From Sugiyamaella lignohabitans (taxonomy: Eukaryota > Ascomycota > Dipodascomycetes > Dipodascales > Trichomonascaceae): a stretch of DNA of 64,000 nucleotides. The notes below the pieces were generated by a model that saw only the letters and a list, made by a program, of their open reading frames with translations, had not been told where the DNA came from and ran no database searches. The stretch is from assembly GCF_001640025.1 (NCBI RefSeq), contig NC_031672.1, positions 3,100,001 to 3,164,000 of the forward strand. Direction: 5' to 3'. Shown one piece after another: positions 30,551-41,101 of this stretch. The translations under genes and the position numbers were made by a program. Within the stretch, counting starts at the first letter, position 1, and each line of letters opens with the position of its first letter.

Positions 30551-32017
30551 ATGTTGAAGTCGCTGAGATCTGTACACTACCGCGGGTTGCGTCCTCTGGT
30601 AAGAGGCATTTCGTATACTCCTAATAATCCCAACAATTCGGATCAGCATGTTTTCCAGCCCGTGGCTTCGAGGTCCAACATCTCGCCCATGAGAAGAACC
30701 ATTCCTTGGTTAGTGGCACTTCGTGCTCGTGAAAAACACATTGAAGATTGGTATAAGACTCATGGCAAAGATGCCGGTCCTCCTCCAAGTGACACGTCTT
30801 ATTCATACTCAGATGTTAAGACAAGAGACGTTGTAGACAAGTCACGCAGCGACTCGTTCACATGTGCTCTGTTACCATTCAAAAGCGATCCGTGGTTCAT
30901 GGATGCTTATATCAATTCGTCTGGAAGATTGAGAATCGGTCAGATTTTTCAGGATTTAGACGCTCTGGCTGGTGTTATTGCGTATAGACACTGTTCCCCG
31001 GCCGAACCAGTTATTGTTACTGCGTCTGTCGACCGTATTTATATGCTCAAGAGACTTGACGATATCTCCAAATGTAATGTCACTTTATCAGGAAGTGTCA
31101 CTTGGACAGGTCGTAGTTCTATGGAAATCACTATTAAAGCAGCTACTCATACTGAGGATTTTGAGGTGGGCCGTGATCTGACTGAACAGGATATTCGAGA
31201 CGATGAAGTGTTTCTGACTGCCAATTTCACGTTTGTCGCTCGTGATCCCGAGACCAAGAAATCGTTCCCTATTAATCGTCTTGTACCTCGAACTGAGCAA
31301 GAACAAGTGGATTTCGTCCATGCTGAGAAGTTTAATAACCGCAAGAAGCTGGTCGCTTCACAGACCGGACTGAGGTTACAACCTCCTTCTGAAGAAGAGT
31401 CTGCTATCATCCATTACATGTGGACTAAACAGAAAGACTACGATTCCGACCCATCGTCGAAACCATCGAATGTCGTTAACATGTCTCAAACCAAAGTGTA
31501 CTCTACAAGTATCATGCAACCTCAGTACAGAAACAGACATTCATACATGATTTTCGGAGGATATCTTCTTCGACAGACCTTTGAACTGGCCTATGCTTGT
31601 GCCTCGTCTTTTGCCCATGAAGCCCCCAGATTCGTCTCCCTCGATTCCACCACTTTCAAGAACCCTGTTCCCGTGGGTTCGGTGTTGTACCTGACAGCCA
31701 CTGTCGCTTATACCGAGCAAACCACGCGACTGATTAAAACTGACGGTCATGTCAGTGAGCACGTTCCTGGCACACTGATCCAAGTCCGTGTAGACTCGAC
31801 TGTCCGCAACCTGGAACATGGAACCACCACTGACACCGGCCAGTTCACCTACTCGTACTTCGCAGCCACCAAAGAGGGCCAACAACCACCGTCTCTCCTT
31901 CCCCAAACCTATAACGAGATGATGGAATACCTCGAAGGACGTCGCAAAGCCATTGACACCGCCAATTTCTACACAGAAAGACGTCTTGGCGAACTCCAAT
32001 ACGTTGTCTCCGAATAA
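30551..32017 (+). CDS. Mitochondrial acyl-CoA thioesterase, ACOT9-like
   Basis: Hydrolyses acyl-CoA to free fatty acid and CoA; ACOT9-type double hot-dog enzymes are mitochondrial. 488 aa from the ATG at 30551; the longer frame begins at TTG. Residues 1-28 form a basic, hydroxylated presequence (MLKSLRSVHYRGLRPLVRGI). The first hot-dog domain spans about 115-270 (FMDAYINSSGRLRIGQIFQDLDALAG) and the second about 320-450 (MIFGGYLLRQTFELAYACAS). The repeated GG/SG...G.....D/F.LA pattern is typical of tandem hot-dog thioesterases. Fungal neighbours of this type are often annotated only as thioesterase family proteins; the substrate is unknown. Confidence 0.85.
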   Translation: MLKSLRSVHYRGLRPLVRGISYTPNNPNNSDQHVFQPVASRSNISPMRRTIPWLVALRAREKHIEDWYKTHGKDAGPPPSDTSYSYSDVKTRDVVDKSRSDSFTCALLPFKSDPWFMDAYINSSGRLRIGQIFQDLDALAGVIAYRHCSPAEPVIVTASVDRIYMLKRLDDISKCNVTLSGSVTWTGRSSMEITIKAATHTEDFEVGRDLTEQDIRDDEVFLTANFTFVARDPETKKSFPINRLVPRTEQEQVDFVHAEKFNNRKKLVASQTGLRLQPPSEEESAIIHYMWTKQKDYDSDPSSKPSNVVNMSQTKVYSTSIMQPQYRNRHSYMIFGGYLLRQTFELAYACASSFAHEAPRFVSLDSTTFKNPVPVGSVLYLTATVAYTEQTTRLIKTDGHVSEHVPGTLIQVRVDSTVRNLEHGTTTDTGQFTYSYFAATKEGQQPPSLLPQTYNEMMEYLEGRRKAIDTANFYTERRLGELQYVVSE

Positions 32018-32040
32018 ACTCCTGTACTATCCAAGACAAC

Positions 32041-32101
32041 TGCCTCCGGCGGCTGGGGCTCTGCCCCAGACCCCGTGGCTCCTCTCGCTCCGCTCGAGTC
32101 G
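32041..32101. repeat. Solo A hairpin module (61 bp), tandem with next element
   Basis: Exact 61-bp A module, TGCCTCCGGCGG to CTCGAGTCG. It is followed by 22 nt and then by a full A-B element, so the locus reads A-22-A-22-B, with the same spacing between modules. Confidence 0.7.
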
Positions 32102-32123
32102 ACAGTTTCTACGGGGTGCTCAC

Positions 32124-32263
32124 TGCCTCCGGCGGGCTGGGGCTCCGCCCCAGACCCCGTGGCTCCTCTCGCTTCGCTCGAATCGGGCTTTCTCCAGCCC
32201 CAGTCAACTCCTGCGAAGCAGGAGCAACCAGGGTCTGGGGCGGAGCCCCAGCCGCCGGAGGCA
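32124..32263. mobile_element. GC-rich double-hairpin element, A-B type (140 bp)
   Basis: A module (one extra G in the outer arm), a 22-nt spacer, then a B module. The outer ends are CTGCCTCC/GGAGGCAG. It sits in the 286-bp convergent region between the thioesterase and KEX1 stop codons. Confidence 0.75.
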
Positions 32264-32303
32264 GCACCCGTTCGGTGAGACGAGTTTTATTTTAAGGAGC
32301 TAT

Positions 32304-34467
32304 TTACTTGGTGGTGTCTTCAGGGGCCTCGAAGACAACGTTGGAGGAGCTGTCGTTGTAGGGGGACTCGACTTCGTCGGAGCCGACGCTGCTGCCTGTG
32401 TCGAGTGCGGACTCTTCGTCGTCTTCGACGATGATGCTGGGCATGCCAGGTCGTGGTAGGTTCGACAGCCCGTAGTAGCTGCCGTCTTGGTCGTTGTCTT
32501 TGTGTGGAGCCTTCCATCTGCTGAACCCGTTGACGAACGATTTGAACAGCCCGCTGGCGTTTCTTTCTGAGAATCTGCCCATGACTCGCAGTCCTGACTG
32601 CTGTCTTGATCGGTATACAAATACAATCACAATCAGAGCAATGATAATCACCACTACCAGAGCCACTGTTCCTGCTCGGTAATAAGCTCGCCAGGTAGCG
32701 TCGCTGACGAGTTTTTCCTTCTCAGTGTCTTTGTTGGGGGACAGGTCTGCATCTGCATCAGGGTGAACATTGGTTATAGCTCCTTGGCTGTCCCAGGTAG
32801 TGAGACCTGAAAAAACATTGAAAATAAACCGGGTTTGCTCTGGTTGGTCCCATGGCAGCATGTGACTTCCATTATAAACTCGAACATAAGTGAGATTACG
32901 GCCAGCGGTGACAGTTCCTCCTGCCACATCGTTGAAAAGCCACTCGTTCTCTGCTTCTGACTTGTCAACGGAATCGTCGAACCCAGTACGACCTCCCCAG
33001 GTCATGCTATCTATTAACATCTCATTACCCAAATGGTTACAGATGAAATCCTGATCACCGTTAAACATCATCACATTCACACCATCGTCAATCAACTGAG
33101 GAATAATCTGAATAGAAGGAGGCGAGTGTGATGCGGTGAATGCGCCCTGTACGGCACCGCTACATTCGTCCCAGCCATTGACAGACGGCACATTAAGAGC
33201 TTTGAGAACATCTGGTCGGCGAAGATAAGGTTTGACACTGGTCAAATCTGGCGGCCAGTTCATTCCACAGCTGGGATAACTGTCAGTCAGACGGACATCA
33301 TAGATATTGAAACAGTCCTTCTGGTCACTGAAATCACTCAACATGGACTTCGCAATCGTCTCGCATTCTCGCAAATGGACACTATAATTTTCTGAATCCG
33401 ACAATGCTTGAGCACACTTTTTATGAGCCTCTTCGGCATCATTAGCCATTTTAGTTCCCGATTTTAACAGACCAACACTGTATGAATAAGGTACGTACGA
33501 CAGGTACTGGTGAATAGGGTCTATCCATCCATTACCAATCATGACACCCTTCAAATTGAACAAATGTTTGCCCTGAGGGTCTTTATAACTGCCTGGCTTG
33601 AGTTTCTTGTTCGACTCCACCATCGCACGTGCGATATAGGGAATATACTGACCGGCATACGACTCGCCGGCCAAATACAACTCATTAGTCAAATACTCGG
33701 GGAAGATCGCGAAAAATTTCTCCAAAAACGTCAGCACATCATTCGCCATCTCGTCCAGCTCATGAATATAACTGTTGGTATCGGCAGTACTAAACCCGGT
33801 TCCCAAAGGCTGGTCAATAAACAGCACATTCGCATATTTATGCCACGAGCCCTCGTTTTCCACCAACTTCTCTCCGCCATCCCTTGCTCGGAACGGGCCA
33901 ATCTCCATCATAGCACCGTCCATCGACGAGCATCCTGGACCGCCATTGAACCAGATAACCTGTTTTCTGTTAGACCGTGTCTTGGGTCCTGCCTCCGGCG
34001 GCTGGGGCGCTGCCCCAGACCCCGTAGCTCCTGCTTCGCAGGAGATATCCCTGACCAGAGATGTAACGACTCGAGCGAAGCGAGAGGAGCAGTGGGGTCT
34101 GGGGCGCAGCCCCAGCCGCCGGAGGCACACCGGCCACCCGCGTACTCACCGTTTTCTGGCTGCCGACCACGAACTGGTTGGCGACGTGCCAGAAGAACAT
34201 CGACCCGTGGGTCTCTGGTTTGATGGTAATGTGTCTGGACAGGTGTTAGTCGTGTGGGGAGTGATCAGGAGGGTGGAATACGTACCCAGCATGCATCACA
34301 GGGAAGTCTGTTGTCAGTCTGTCGACGCCAGGAAGGTCCCAGACGAAGAAATCGGCCGCTGTATGACCCTCGTCGTTCTCTTGAGCCGTGATTCCCACGG
34401 GAAATAATGCGACAATGGCTAAAACCAGCCGGAATACCGACACCAACCAGTGTTGTGAGCCGTTCAT
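32304..34467 (-). CDS. KEX1: Pheromone-processing carboxypeptidase Kex1 (two introns)
   Basis: Late-Golgi serine carboxypeptidase that removes C-terminal Lys/Arg after Kex2 cleavage, for example from alpha-factor. Exons are 34467-34286, 34234-34150 and 33959-32304, giving 640 aa. Intron 1 (34235-34285, 51 nt): donor GTACGT, GACTAAC branch, acceptor CCAG. Intron 2 (33960-34149, 190 nt): donor GTGAGT, TCTAAC branch, acceptor ACAG. Joins recreate MHAGHITIKPETHGSMFFWH and GSQKTVIWFNGGPGCSS. Signal peptide about 1-28. Catalytic triad: Ser189 in GESYAG, Asp in GDQDFICN (about 391), His455 in NGSHMLPWDQP. One transmembrane segment at about 534-555 and an acidic cytosolic tail. Intron 2 is mostly a GC-rich element; without it the intron would be about 50 nt. 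Confidence 0.95.
33990..34127. mobile_element. GC-rich double-hairpin element inside KEX1 intron 2 (138 bp)
   Basis: B module (left), 22-nt spacer, A module (right), ends TGCCTCCGG/CCGGAGGCA. It lies wholly within KEX1 intron 2, 22 nt from the donor and 30 nt from the acceptor. Its core hairpin loops (CGCTG and CGCAG) differ from most copies while the stems are kept. Confidence 0.8.
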
Positions 34468-35083
34468 GTTACCTGTCTAATGCTATTAAGAGTATAAAGT
34501 CGACCAAAGTTGATGAAATGCCGTTCTAATGCTCGCGAGATGTCGACGGTCCTAATTGCCAGATCCGGCCTCGGGTCGCTGAAATATGCCCCGATATCCG
34601 ACTGCCAGCGGGCCTGGTATTTCCTCTATTAATTGATACAGGCCAAACGGATAGGGATCTCTGTAATTTTCCCTCTATTGACTATTTTTTTTTGCAACTG
34701 ACCCTGCCTCGTGACCTCTCGAAATGCGACGTTGACAGTTCAGTTCATGCTGAAATTAGACTATCCATCCCGATCGCAGCTGCATCTCTTATCTGCCGCG
34801 TAATCGCCAGCAACGCGCTTGACAACGCCATGCGGCCCTGTCGATCCTGGCGCCGGACCCTGCCTCCGGCGGCTGGGGCTCTGCCCCAGACCCCGTGGCT
34901 CCTCTCGCTGCGCTCGAGTCGTTGTCTGGGGCCGGAGGAACAGTCTCCTGCGAAGCAGGAGCTACGGGGTCTGGAGCAGCGCCCCAGAAATGGAAACGTA
35001 ATAAGTATGAATACATTAAAAATTAAAGAGTAAAGTACAGAGGGGTTAGTCATAAATCATTAAAGGTTGGGTGGTTTTGGTCG
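34468..35083. other. Intergenic AXL2 3' flank / KEX1 promoter
   Basis: 616 bp with one truncated GC-rich element (34861-34987). The KEX1-proximal part is AT-rich with a T9 tract near 34686. No gene was seen. Confidence 0.5.
34861..34987. mobile_element. GC-rich double-hairpin element, A-B type, 3' truncated (127 bp)
   Basis: A module (61 bp, loop variant CGCTGCGCTCG), 23-nt spacer, then a B module that stops at GCCCCAG; the last ~12 bp (GCCGCCGGAGGCA) are missing. It therefore keeps both hairpins of the B side but lacks one terminus. Confidence 0.7.
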
Positions 35084-37918
35084 TTACAAAAAGGCAAGCT
35101 CGCCGGAAAGGCTGTTGTCATTGACGGGTGGATTGTGGTTGCTCTCGCCTTTTTTGGTGAAGTCTACGAGTTTACCGCCAGTGTCACGGCGGGAACTGGT
35201 GCGAGCAGTTGAAGCACTGTAGCGGCTGGGGCCGTCAAGAACCTCGGTGTTGTTGTCGCTGTACTCGTCTTCGCTGGCCATGGACACAAAGTCGCTGGAT
35301 TCGTCTCGTGGTACTTGGTTCCACTTTAATTCGCCTTGTGAGTTGCGGTAGGGTCGAATCACTTCTCCCTCAGAACTGTGAGCCTCGTCTTCATCCTCTT
35401 CTTCGTCGTAGTCGTCTCCAGAACTAGCAGTTCGGTAGTCGGTACTCATCGACTCAGAGTCAAGTCCATAGAAGGATGTGGTGCCATCTTTGGGATTGTA
35501 TGGTCTTCTGCTGGCTCCGCTGGTAGATCGCACTTGCTCTTCTTGTAGCGAGTCTAGGTTGGGCATTGGTGGAGCAGGCTCGGTGTCTCTCTCGCTGTAA
35601 GCAATCGAGTTAGATTGGCTGTGGCCTTGTAAGGTGGATGAATGTGAACCAATAGGTTTGAGGATAGTTGAGGAACCATCACTTGGCATGAACGAGTGAT
35701 GGGGAGTGAGAATGCGCGATTTGGTGGGATCCATGAACGAATCTGGTCGACTGTCTCTTTGACTGCTGCTAATTCCACTGTCTCTGTCAACAAGTCTAAC
35801 TGTTAAAAGTTCGTCTGTAGAGATAGTAGCCAAAGATCCGAGAGACTGGTGTTCTTGCCATCTCTTGTCTGAAGTATTCGTTTGTCGCCAAGAGTTTCTT
35901 GGACGTCCCTCGACTTCGGAGTTGGGACGCTGTTGAACAGAATCGTCACCAGGAAGTGTCAGAGCCTGTCCAACAAAAGGCTGGCTGGCATGCTCAGCAC
36001 TGGCATTGCTGAAACTTCGGTCTCCAATATGAGTCTCTCCAGAGGATGTAGATGTGTTATTAATATGGTTAGCATCTTGAATATCCTCCTCGTCATCATC
36101 TTCACGGCCACCATCAATACGAAGGAAGTTGAAGGTCGAAGCACGTTGAGGTGAATCTTCCCATTCGTTGTTGTTGGTAATGTTGCGAAGTCCAGTAGGA
36201 GCAATCTCAGTTTCATTCAGCTTTCCTCCTTTACCCATTTCAGGAGTGTGAACACCTGCTGTGGTGCCAGAAGTTATTGACTTTACGGGATAAACAAGAT
36301 CACCGGGGTTTTTCTCGATGTCACTCTCAGGAAGAATAGGGTCCGAGATTTGCAACTTAGGTGATGGTGAGCGGCCGTCAGCATTGGATCTGGTTCTTCT
36401 TCTACAACAGAGGAACAGAATCAACAGAGCCAGGAGAACACAAACTGGAATAATAACACCACATAAAATAGCAATGGTCTTGTTGGAAACGCCACCGGAA
36501 TGAGGTGCTGCTGACGCTGCTGTAGTAGAAGCAGCTGTTGACGAGCTAGCAGTTGCACTGGCAGTGGGAGTCGAGGTAGAAGATGCGCTAGTACTAGACG
36601 AATGCACAGGTTTCTTCTCATCCACACCGTTGATAGTAAACGAAGCAGTCTCCGAAGCTCTCTTTTGAAGGTTTTTATCGTTGCTGGCCTTCAGTGTAAC
36701 GGTAGTCTCGTTGAAAGAATCGGGTACCATACCAGTAAAAGTGTTGTTATCAGAGTTGAAGTTTAGCCAACTCGTCTTAGGATCTTGAGTTACTGACAAA
36801 GTGGCATTTTTGTCAAGCAAGAAACTAGAAACATCGTACTTGAAGAACTGACCTCTGGTTGCATTGACTGGGTTCAATGAACTAGAGGAGAAGATCTGTT
36901 CGCCATCAGCACCTTGAACTGATACAATCAGCTCATAAGTAACCGAGTCGTCAAACAAGTCATTCATAGTAACACTGATGGTGTATGACTTGCCTGCCGA
37001 GTCACTTGGGGCAGTTCCTGATAAAGTTCCATTCGAGCTGTCTAAAGAAATCCATGAATTGGATGAGTTGGAGTTGATGGACACAGAAGAGATGTTCTGC
37101 AGACCAGTCAAGCCTTGGCCATCCAAAGTGATGTTACTGAGAGGAATCTCGTATTGGAATGGTTTACCCACTGTAGTGTTGACTTCCTGAGAGACAAAGT
37201 CAATAGCAAACTGATGAGCACCAATCAGCAATTGGAAATCAATCTCAGCACTAGCAAAGCCAGAGTAGTCGGTCAGGATCAGAGCGACGCCAAACTCTTC
37301 AGCGGGAGCGATTTGTGAGTTGATGGAAGGAGCTGTTCCAGAGAACGTCAGAGTAGACGCATCAAAGTTCATCCAAATCGGAAGAGGGGAATGAGAGCTG
37401 GTCAATGCATTGTATGAGATAACTTGACGACTGTCCTGGTAAAGAGGTTGGGGAAACTGGATATTAAAAGGCTGGCCAGGTTTCACCACTACTGAACTAC
37501 CATCGGCCAAAGGTCCTGATTTCGTAAGAACGGTATCTAGTACATCAGCATTTGATAATTGAGGCTCAGAAGCAGCCGATAGCTGTAATTGACAGGTGGA
37601 ATTGGTGCTTCCACTGGCATCAGTACCAGTCAGAGTGAAACTGAGCATCTGGTCACCTTGTGAACTAGAAGACGAAGGAGGGGTTCCTGAAAGGGTCCTT
37701 GTAGAGTCATCAAAAGCTAGCCATGATGGCAGGCCACTTGCCGAGTAATTTAAGCTGCCATCAGGAGTAACAAATGTGTCTGAAGGGATCTGGTACTGAT
37801 AAGCTTGTCCATACCTAGCCACAGGAGGTAGCTGGGCGTTGAATGGATATGAGGGATTAGGAGCAGCTGAAACTGCCAGGCTGCTAAGAGCCAGCAGTCC
37901 AAGAAAAGAAAGTGACAT
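35084..37918 (-). CDS. AXL2: Axial bud-site selection protein Axl2 (cadherin-like)
   Basis: Plasma-membrane landmark protein for axial budding and septin organisation in yeast; its filamentous relatives affect conidiation. 944 aa, single exon. Signal peptide 1-19 (ending AVSAA). Four cadherin-like (CADG) domains occur in the ectodomain (about 20-435), each ending in a GTLSGTAP/RTLSGTPP-type motif. A Ser/Thr/Ala stalk follows (about 440-475). One transmembrane helix lies at about 478-504 (IAILCGVIIPVCVLLALLIL) before CCRRR. The long acidic Ser-rich cytosolic tail ends LSGELAFL. Slightly longer than S. cerevisiae Axl2 (823 aa). Many N-glycosylation sequons are visible. Confidence 0.9.
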   Translation of the reverse strand: MSLSFLGLLALSSLAVSAAPNPSYPFNAQLPPVARYGQAYQYQIPSDTFVTPDGSLNYSASGLPSWLAFDDSTRTLSGTPPSSSSSQGDQMLSFTLTGTDASGSTNSTCQLQLSAASEPQLSNADVLDTVLTKSGPLADGSSVVVKPGQPFNIQFPQPLYQDSRQVISYNALTSSHSPLPIWMNFDASTLTFSGTAPSINSQIAPAEEFGVALILTDYSGFASAEIDFQLLIGAHQFAIDFVSQEVNTTVGKPFQYEIPLSNITLDGQGLTGLQNISSVSINSNSSNSWISLDSSNGTLSGTAPSDSAGKSYTISVTMNDLFDDSVTYELIVSVQGADGEQIFSSSSLNPVNATRGQFFKYDVSSFLLDKNATLSVTQDPKTSWLNFNSDNNTFTGMVPDSFNETTVTLKASNDKNLQKRASETASFTINGVDEKKPVHSSSTSASSTSTPTASATASSSTAASTTAASAAPHSGGVSNKTIAILCGVIIPVCVLLALLILFLCCRRRTRSNADGRSPSPKLQISDPILPESDIEKNPGDLVYPVKSITSGTTAGVHTPEMGKGGKLNETEIAPTGLRNITNNNEWEDSPQRASTFNFLRIDGGREDDDEEDIQDANHINNTSTSSGETHIGDRSFSNASAEHASQPFVGQALTLPGDDSVQQRPNSEVEGRPRNSWRQTNTSDKRWQEHQSLGSLATISTDELLTVRLVDRDSGISSSQRDSRPDSFMDPTKSRILTPHHSFMPSDGSSTILKPIGSHSSTLQGHSQSNSIAYSERDTEPAPPMPNLDSLQEEQVRSTSGASRRPYNPKDGTTSFYGLDSESMSTDYRTASSGDDYDEEEDEDEAHSSEGEVIRPYRNSQGELKWNQVPRDESSDFVSMASEDEYSDNNTEVLDGPSRYSASTARTSSRRDTGGKLVDFTKKGESNHNPPVNDNSLSGELAFL

Positions 37919-39070
37919 TCTTGCTCTACTCGGTTAGAATATAAGTACACTGCGCATCCCCTAACAGAATAAGGGGTAATATAAGATATCACCAGTCAAT
38001 TGCAATCGCGATGCTCAATCCAAATCAATACTTACGAGTTGTGTGAATTAGTCCCAAGTGTTACAGTGAGTGAGTGGATGAGTATCGTGATCTCTAAAAC
38101 TGTGAAGAGAACGGTGTTCAAAACAGCACTGTGACTTCGATGAAATCAATGACCAGGCACGAATCCAGTATCCAATTAAGATCCCTGTCAACTAAGAAGA
38201 GTCAAGTGTTTTAAGTCGATCTGGTTCTTTATGACCTGTAGCCAGTACAAGAAAATGATAGATACAAGACGACTGGTCGAAAAGAGCGTGGTGAGCGAAT
38301 TGTGAGCAGTATTAAAGGAAAGGTCAGGTCGTGAGACACACACTGGTGAAGAAGAGAAAATAAAAATAAAAAAGATTAAGAGGCAAAAAGAAGTTAAACA
38401 ACAAATAGAAAAAACAAAACGAGTGAAAGCAATTTGGTCTAGAAAAACTAAGTTAATTTTGCAACACGAACAAACGAATACTATATATATATGTGGATAT
38501 ATATAGATAAAAGGGCCTATTCAGGCAGCCAGAGTTTAAAACCTGCGCATATTGAACGTAGGGGTAAACTCTAAATTCTTTTCCAGACGTTAGGCGAGTC
38601 GGCATGACACTGCGTTACAGGCCCAAGATCCCAATCAAGGGGTAATTTTATGTTGCAGGTCTGTGCGTTAGATCCTAGCCAGGGGGTCTCTACGACCCCA
38701 ATTGGGAGGTGAGGTACGTCTAATTTAGCCCCAACCAGTAGCCGACGCCGTAGATCATACAGGATGATACGACCGGCTGCCGATCGTCCAACCGTCTAAA
38801 GCTGCCTGCTCACTCTCCAGACCACTCTAAACAAGCCCAAAAAACAGGTCACTAAACACTCTCACCCACCTCAAACCTGTATCTGTACCCGACCCGAACA
38901 GTCTTGGCGCCGAATTCTGGCCTTTATACCACGTAATCACTTACCAACCAGCCCACTCTCTCTGTTCACTGCTGCTGTTGCTATATAAGAGCACCAGTCG
39001 CTACAGTTGTCGTTGTTGTTGTTTTCTGCCGCGAGAATTCGCAATGTCTCGCAGCGTGGGCTGGCGGACA
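37919..39070. other. AXL2 upstream region
   Basis: Part of a 5.4-kb gene-poor gap between AXL2 and BST1. This 1.15-kb stretch carries TA-rich runs (about 38480-38506) and A-rich purine stretches (38355-38420), consistent with a long 5' leader or promoter for AXL2. No coding frame with a plausible start was recognised. Confidence 0.5.
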
Positions 39071-39215
39071 TGCCTCCGGCGGCTGGGGCTCCGCCCCAGA
39101 CCCTGGTTGCTCCTGCTTCGCAGGAGACTGCTGGCCGACTGGGACCCCGATGCACCGACTCGAGCGCAGCGAGAGGAGCCATGGGGTCTGGGGCAGAGCC
39201 CCAGCCGCCGGAGGC
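39071..39215. mobile_element. GC-rich double-hairpin element, B-A type (145 bp)
   Basis: B module (left), a longer 29-nt spacer that includes GGGACCCC, then an A module whose apex is GCGCAGC instead of GCGAAGC. The right terminus reads GGAGGCC. It lies in the AXL2-BST1 gap. Confidence 0.7.
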
Positions 39216-39951
39216 CTGGGTGGCTGGTCCAAGTGGGCCCCAGAAGTTCACGAACCTGTGAAGTAGTGGACTGGTCTGGACGCAGGAGACATTCTAATCT
39301 AATTTATGCACAGACTATTCAGACATATATACCGTATAGGGACGGGATTTACTGCGTGGTGCGTCGAAGCGTCGATCGTATGCAGACGGTGTTCAGGGTT
39401 GTCTCGACTGTCTCGAGACCGCTGGTGGCTATCAGGGCCGTCTGGAAAGTGTAATCGGTACCCCTCCGCTCCATACATCGGGATCGTCACTTTTGACAGC
39501 TGCCCCACCACCCCCTTCCATCGGACAATCGGTCGCTCTCCGCAGGAGGCTCATTTCTATCCTGCAATCGCCGTCGTCCTCCTCCTCCTCGTCATCGTCG
39601 TTGTTTTTTGGTTTACGCCGTATCAGCAGCAGCAGCAGTGTGTGATTCGGAGTACGTCCGTTTGCCGACTATATCCCGTATAAACTCGGGTCTTTGTCTC
39701 AGAGACTGGATCGCTTCGTCATCGCTCGATTGCTCGGCCGCGCTGCTGGTGCCAGACACGCGTCGCGTAATTAGTATCCCATTAATCTAACCTTAATTAA
39801 AGTAGCTTATTCATTAACTAACCTCCACACGCCATTTGATAACCCTGTTCACTGGTCGCAACAGCCGCAGCCAACGCGCTTCCTCGAGGCGGTTTACTCT
39901 GGTGGGTCCGTCTGCGTTCGGTCCCGGGGTGCTTTTTTCTGGGGGTATTTT
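39216..39951. other. Gene-poor stretch
   Basis: 736 bp with mixed composition, CTC/GTC-rich around 39570-39600 and a CAG run near 39627. Short frames in several registers exist on both strands but none has homology that I recognise. I see nothing else. Confidence 0.4.
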
Positions 39952-39999
39952 TGCCTCCGGCGGCTGGGCTCCGCCCAGACCCGTTGCTCGCTTCGCTCG
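39952..39999. repeat. Shortened A hairpin module
   Basis: TGCCTCCGGCGGCTGGGCTC followed by CGCCCAGACCC and GCTCGCTTCGCTCG. The core stem is CTGGGC/GCCCAG in place of CTGGGGC/GCCCCAG: one base pair has been lost from both sides. The linker is also shorter. Confidence 0.65.
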
Positions 40000-40434
40000 T
40001 TTTTTCGGCGGGTCCCGTTTGGCTGTGTTTGTGACTGAATGTCTCGGCTGGAGTTCAGTGGGTGATAGCGTCGATCTCGTACTTAGAGGCCTCACATGCA
40101 GATTCGTCCTCTCACGGCGACCTCGAGCCACAGTCCGTTAAACGAGATTTATCTTCTAAATTCGAACTGGCTACTCGCTTTCGTCTTCCTCGTTTTCCTG
40201 TAAAAACAACGCATACTTCCTTTTTTTTGATAATTGTCTTCTGCAATCCACCCCCAAAACTCAGGGGTAAATGACCATACACACCCAGACACCTCTCGTT
40301 CCTGCTCAACCAGTGGTCCCAACAACCCAGCTGTCTCAAACACGCGGTAGCTGCCGCAGTCACGAGACATTTTTGTGAACCTAAGTCCTCTTTCGGCTCG
40401 CGTGACCCTGGAGACCCTGGCGGTGGGCCCTGCA
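40000..40434. other. Gene-poor stretch
   Basis: 435 bp of mixed composition between two GC-rich modules. No gene, tRNA or other repeat was recognised. Confidence 0.4.
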
Positions 40435-40573
40435 TGCCTCCGGCGGCTGGGGCTGCGCCCCAGACCCCCTGGCTCCTCTCGCTGCGCTCGAGTCGTCTCC
40501 CGGGGGGGTCCCATGTAACTCCTGCGAAGCAGGAGCTACGGGGTCTGGGGCAGAGCCCCAGCCGCCGGAGGCA
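40435..40573. mobile_element. GC-rich double-hairpin element, A-B type (139 bp)
   Basis: A module (apex variant GCTGCGC), 23-nt spacer containing GGGGGGGTCCC, and B module with a perfect CTCCTGCGAAGCAGGAG hairpin. Terminal inverted repeats are perfect over TGCCTCCGGCGGCTGGGGC. Confidence 0.75.
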
Positions 40574-41049
40574 GACAGGCCCCGATGCAGGGTCCAGCAC
40601 ACTGCAGGGTTGTATGGCTGTGGTTCGTTGCCGGTTCGTACAATTGAGAGAGTGGAGTTGGCTGTGACGGCGATGTGGCTCGTATCTTTATCGTCGAGTT
40701 TTTGTTTTTGTTTTTTTGTTAGGGCTGTAGCAGTCTCCAAGCAGTTAACACCACCACTGGATACATACTCCTGCCCTCCTGGCTAAATATTACGCTCAAA
40801 GAGGAAGATTCTAGAAGATTCTAGTTAGCAGTGAAGTACCGGTCAACTGTGTCAGCTAATTTTTTTTTTTTTTGACGAGAGGCTCCTAAGGATACGACTG
40901 GTACACAGTAGACTCGTATACCAGGGAGTCTCCAGGATTAAATACGTGTCAGAGACAGCAGTGAATCCACCAGTTGAACTTTATCAAGGCCTGCTGCTCT
41001 CTGAAACTCGTAAAACAAGTAACATTGTCTTTTCAGACGGTCCTAGCCA
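40574..41049. other. Gene-poor stretch with poly-T tract
   Basis: 476 bp, including a 14-bp T run (40860-40873) and a tandem AGATTCT AGAAGATTCTAG motif near 40803-40823. No gene was recognised. Confidence 0.4.
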
Positions 41050-41101
41050 CTCTCGCGAAGCGAGAGCCCCGGGTCTGGGCGAAGCCCAGCCGCCGGAGGC
41101 A
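41050..41101. repeat. Short hairpin module with perfect CTCTCGC stem
   Basis: CTCTCGCGAAGCGAGAG (perfect 7-bp stem, GAA loop), then GGGTCTGGGCGAAGCCCAG and CCGCCGGAGGCA. The core stem is shortened symmetrically and also carries a GAA loop. It is a further covariant of the module. Confidence 0.65.

Noticed and set aside
32304..34130. A continuous 608-codon KEX1 frame starting inside the GC-rich element
   Set aside because: Its N-terminus is translated repeat. The spliced model gives a signal peptide and the conserved MHAGHI and FFWHVANQ segments.
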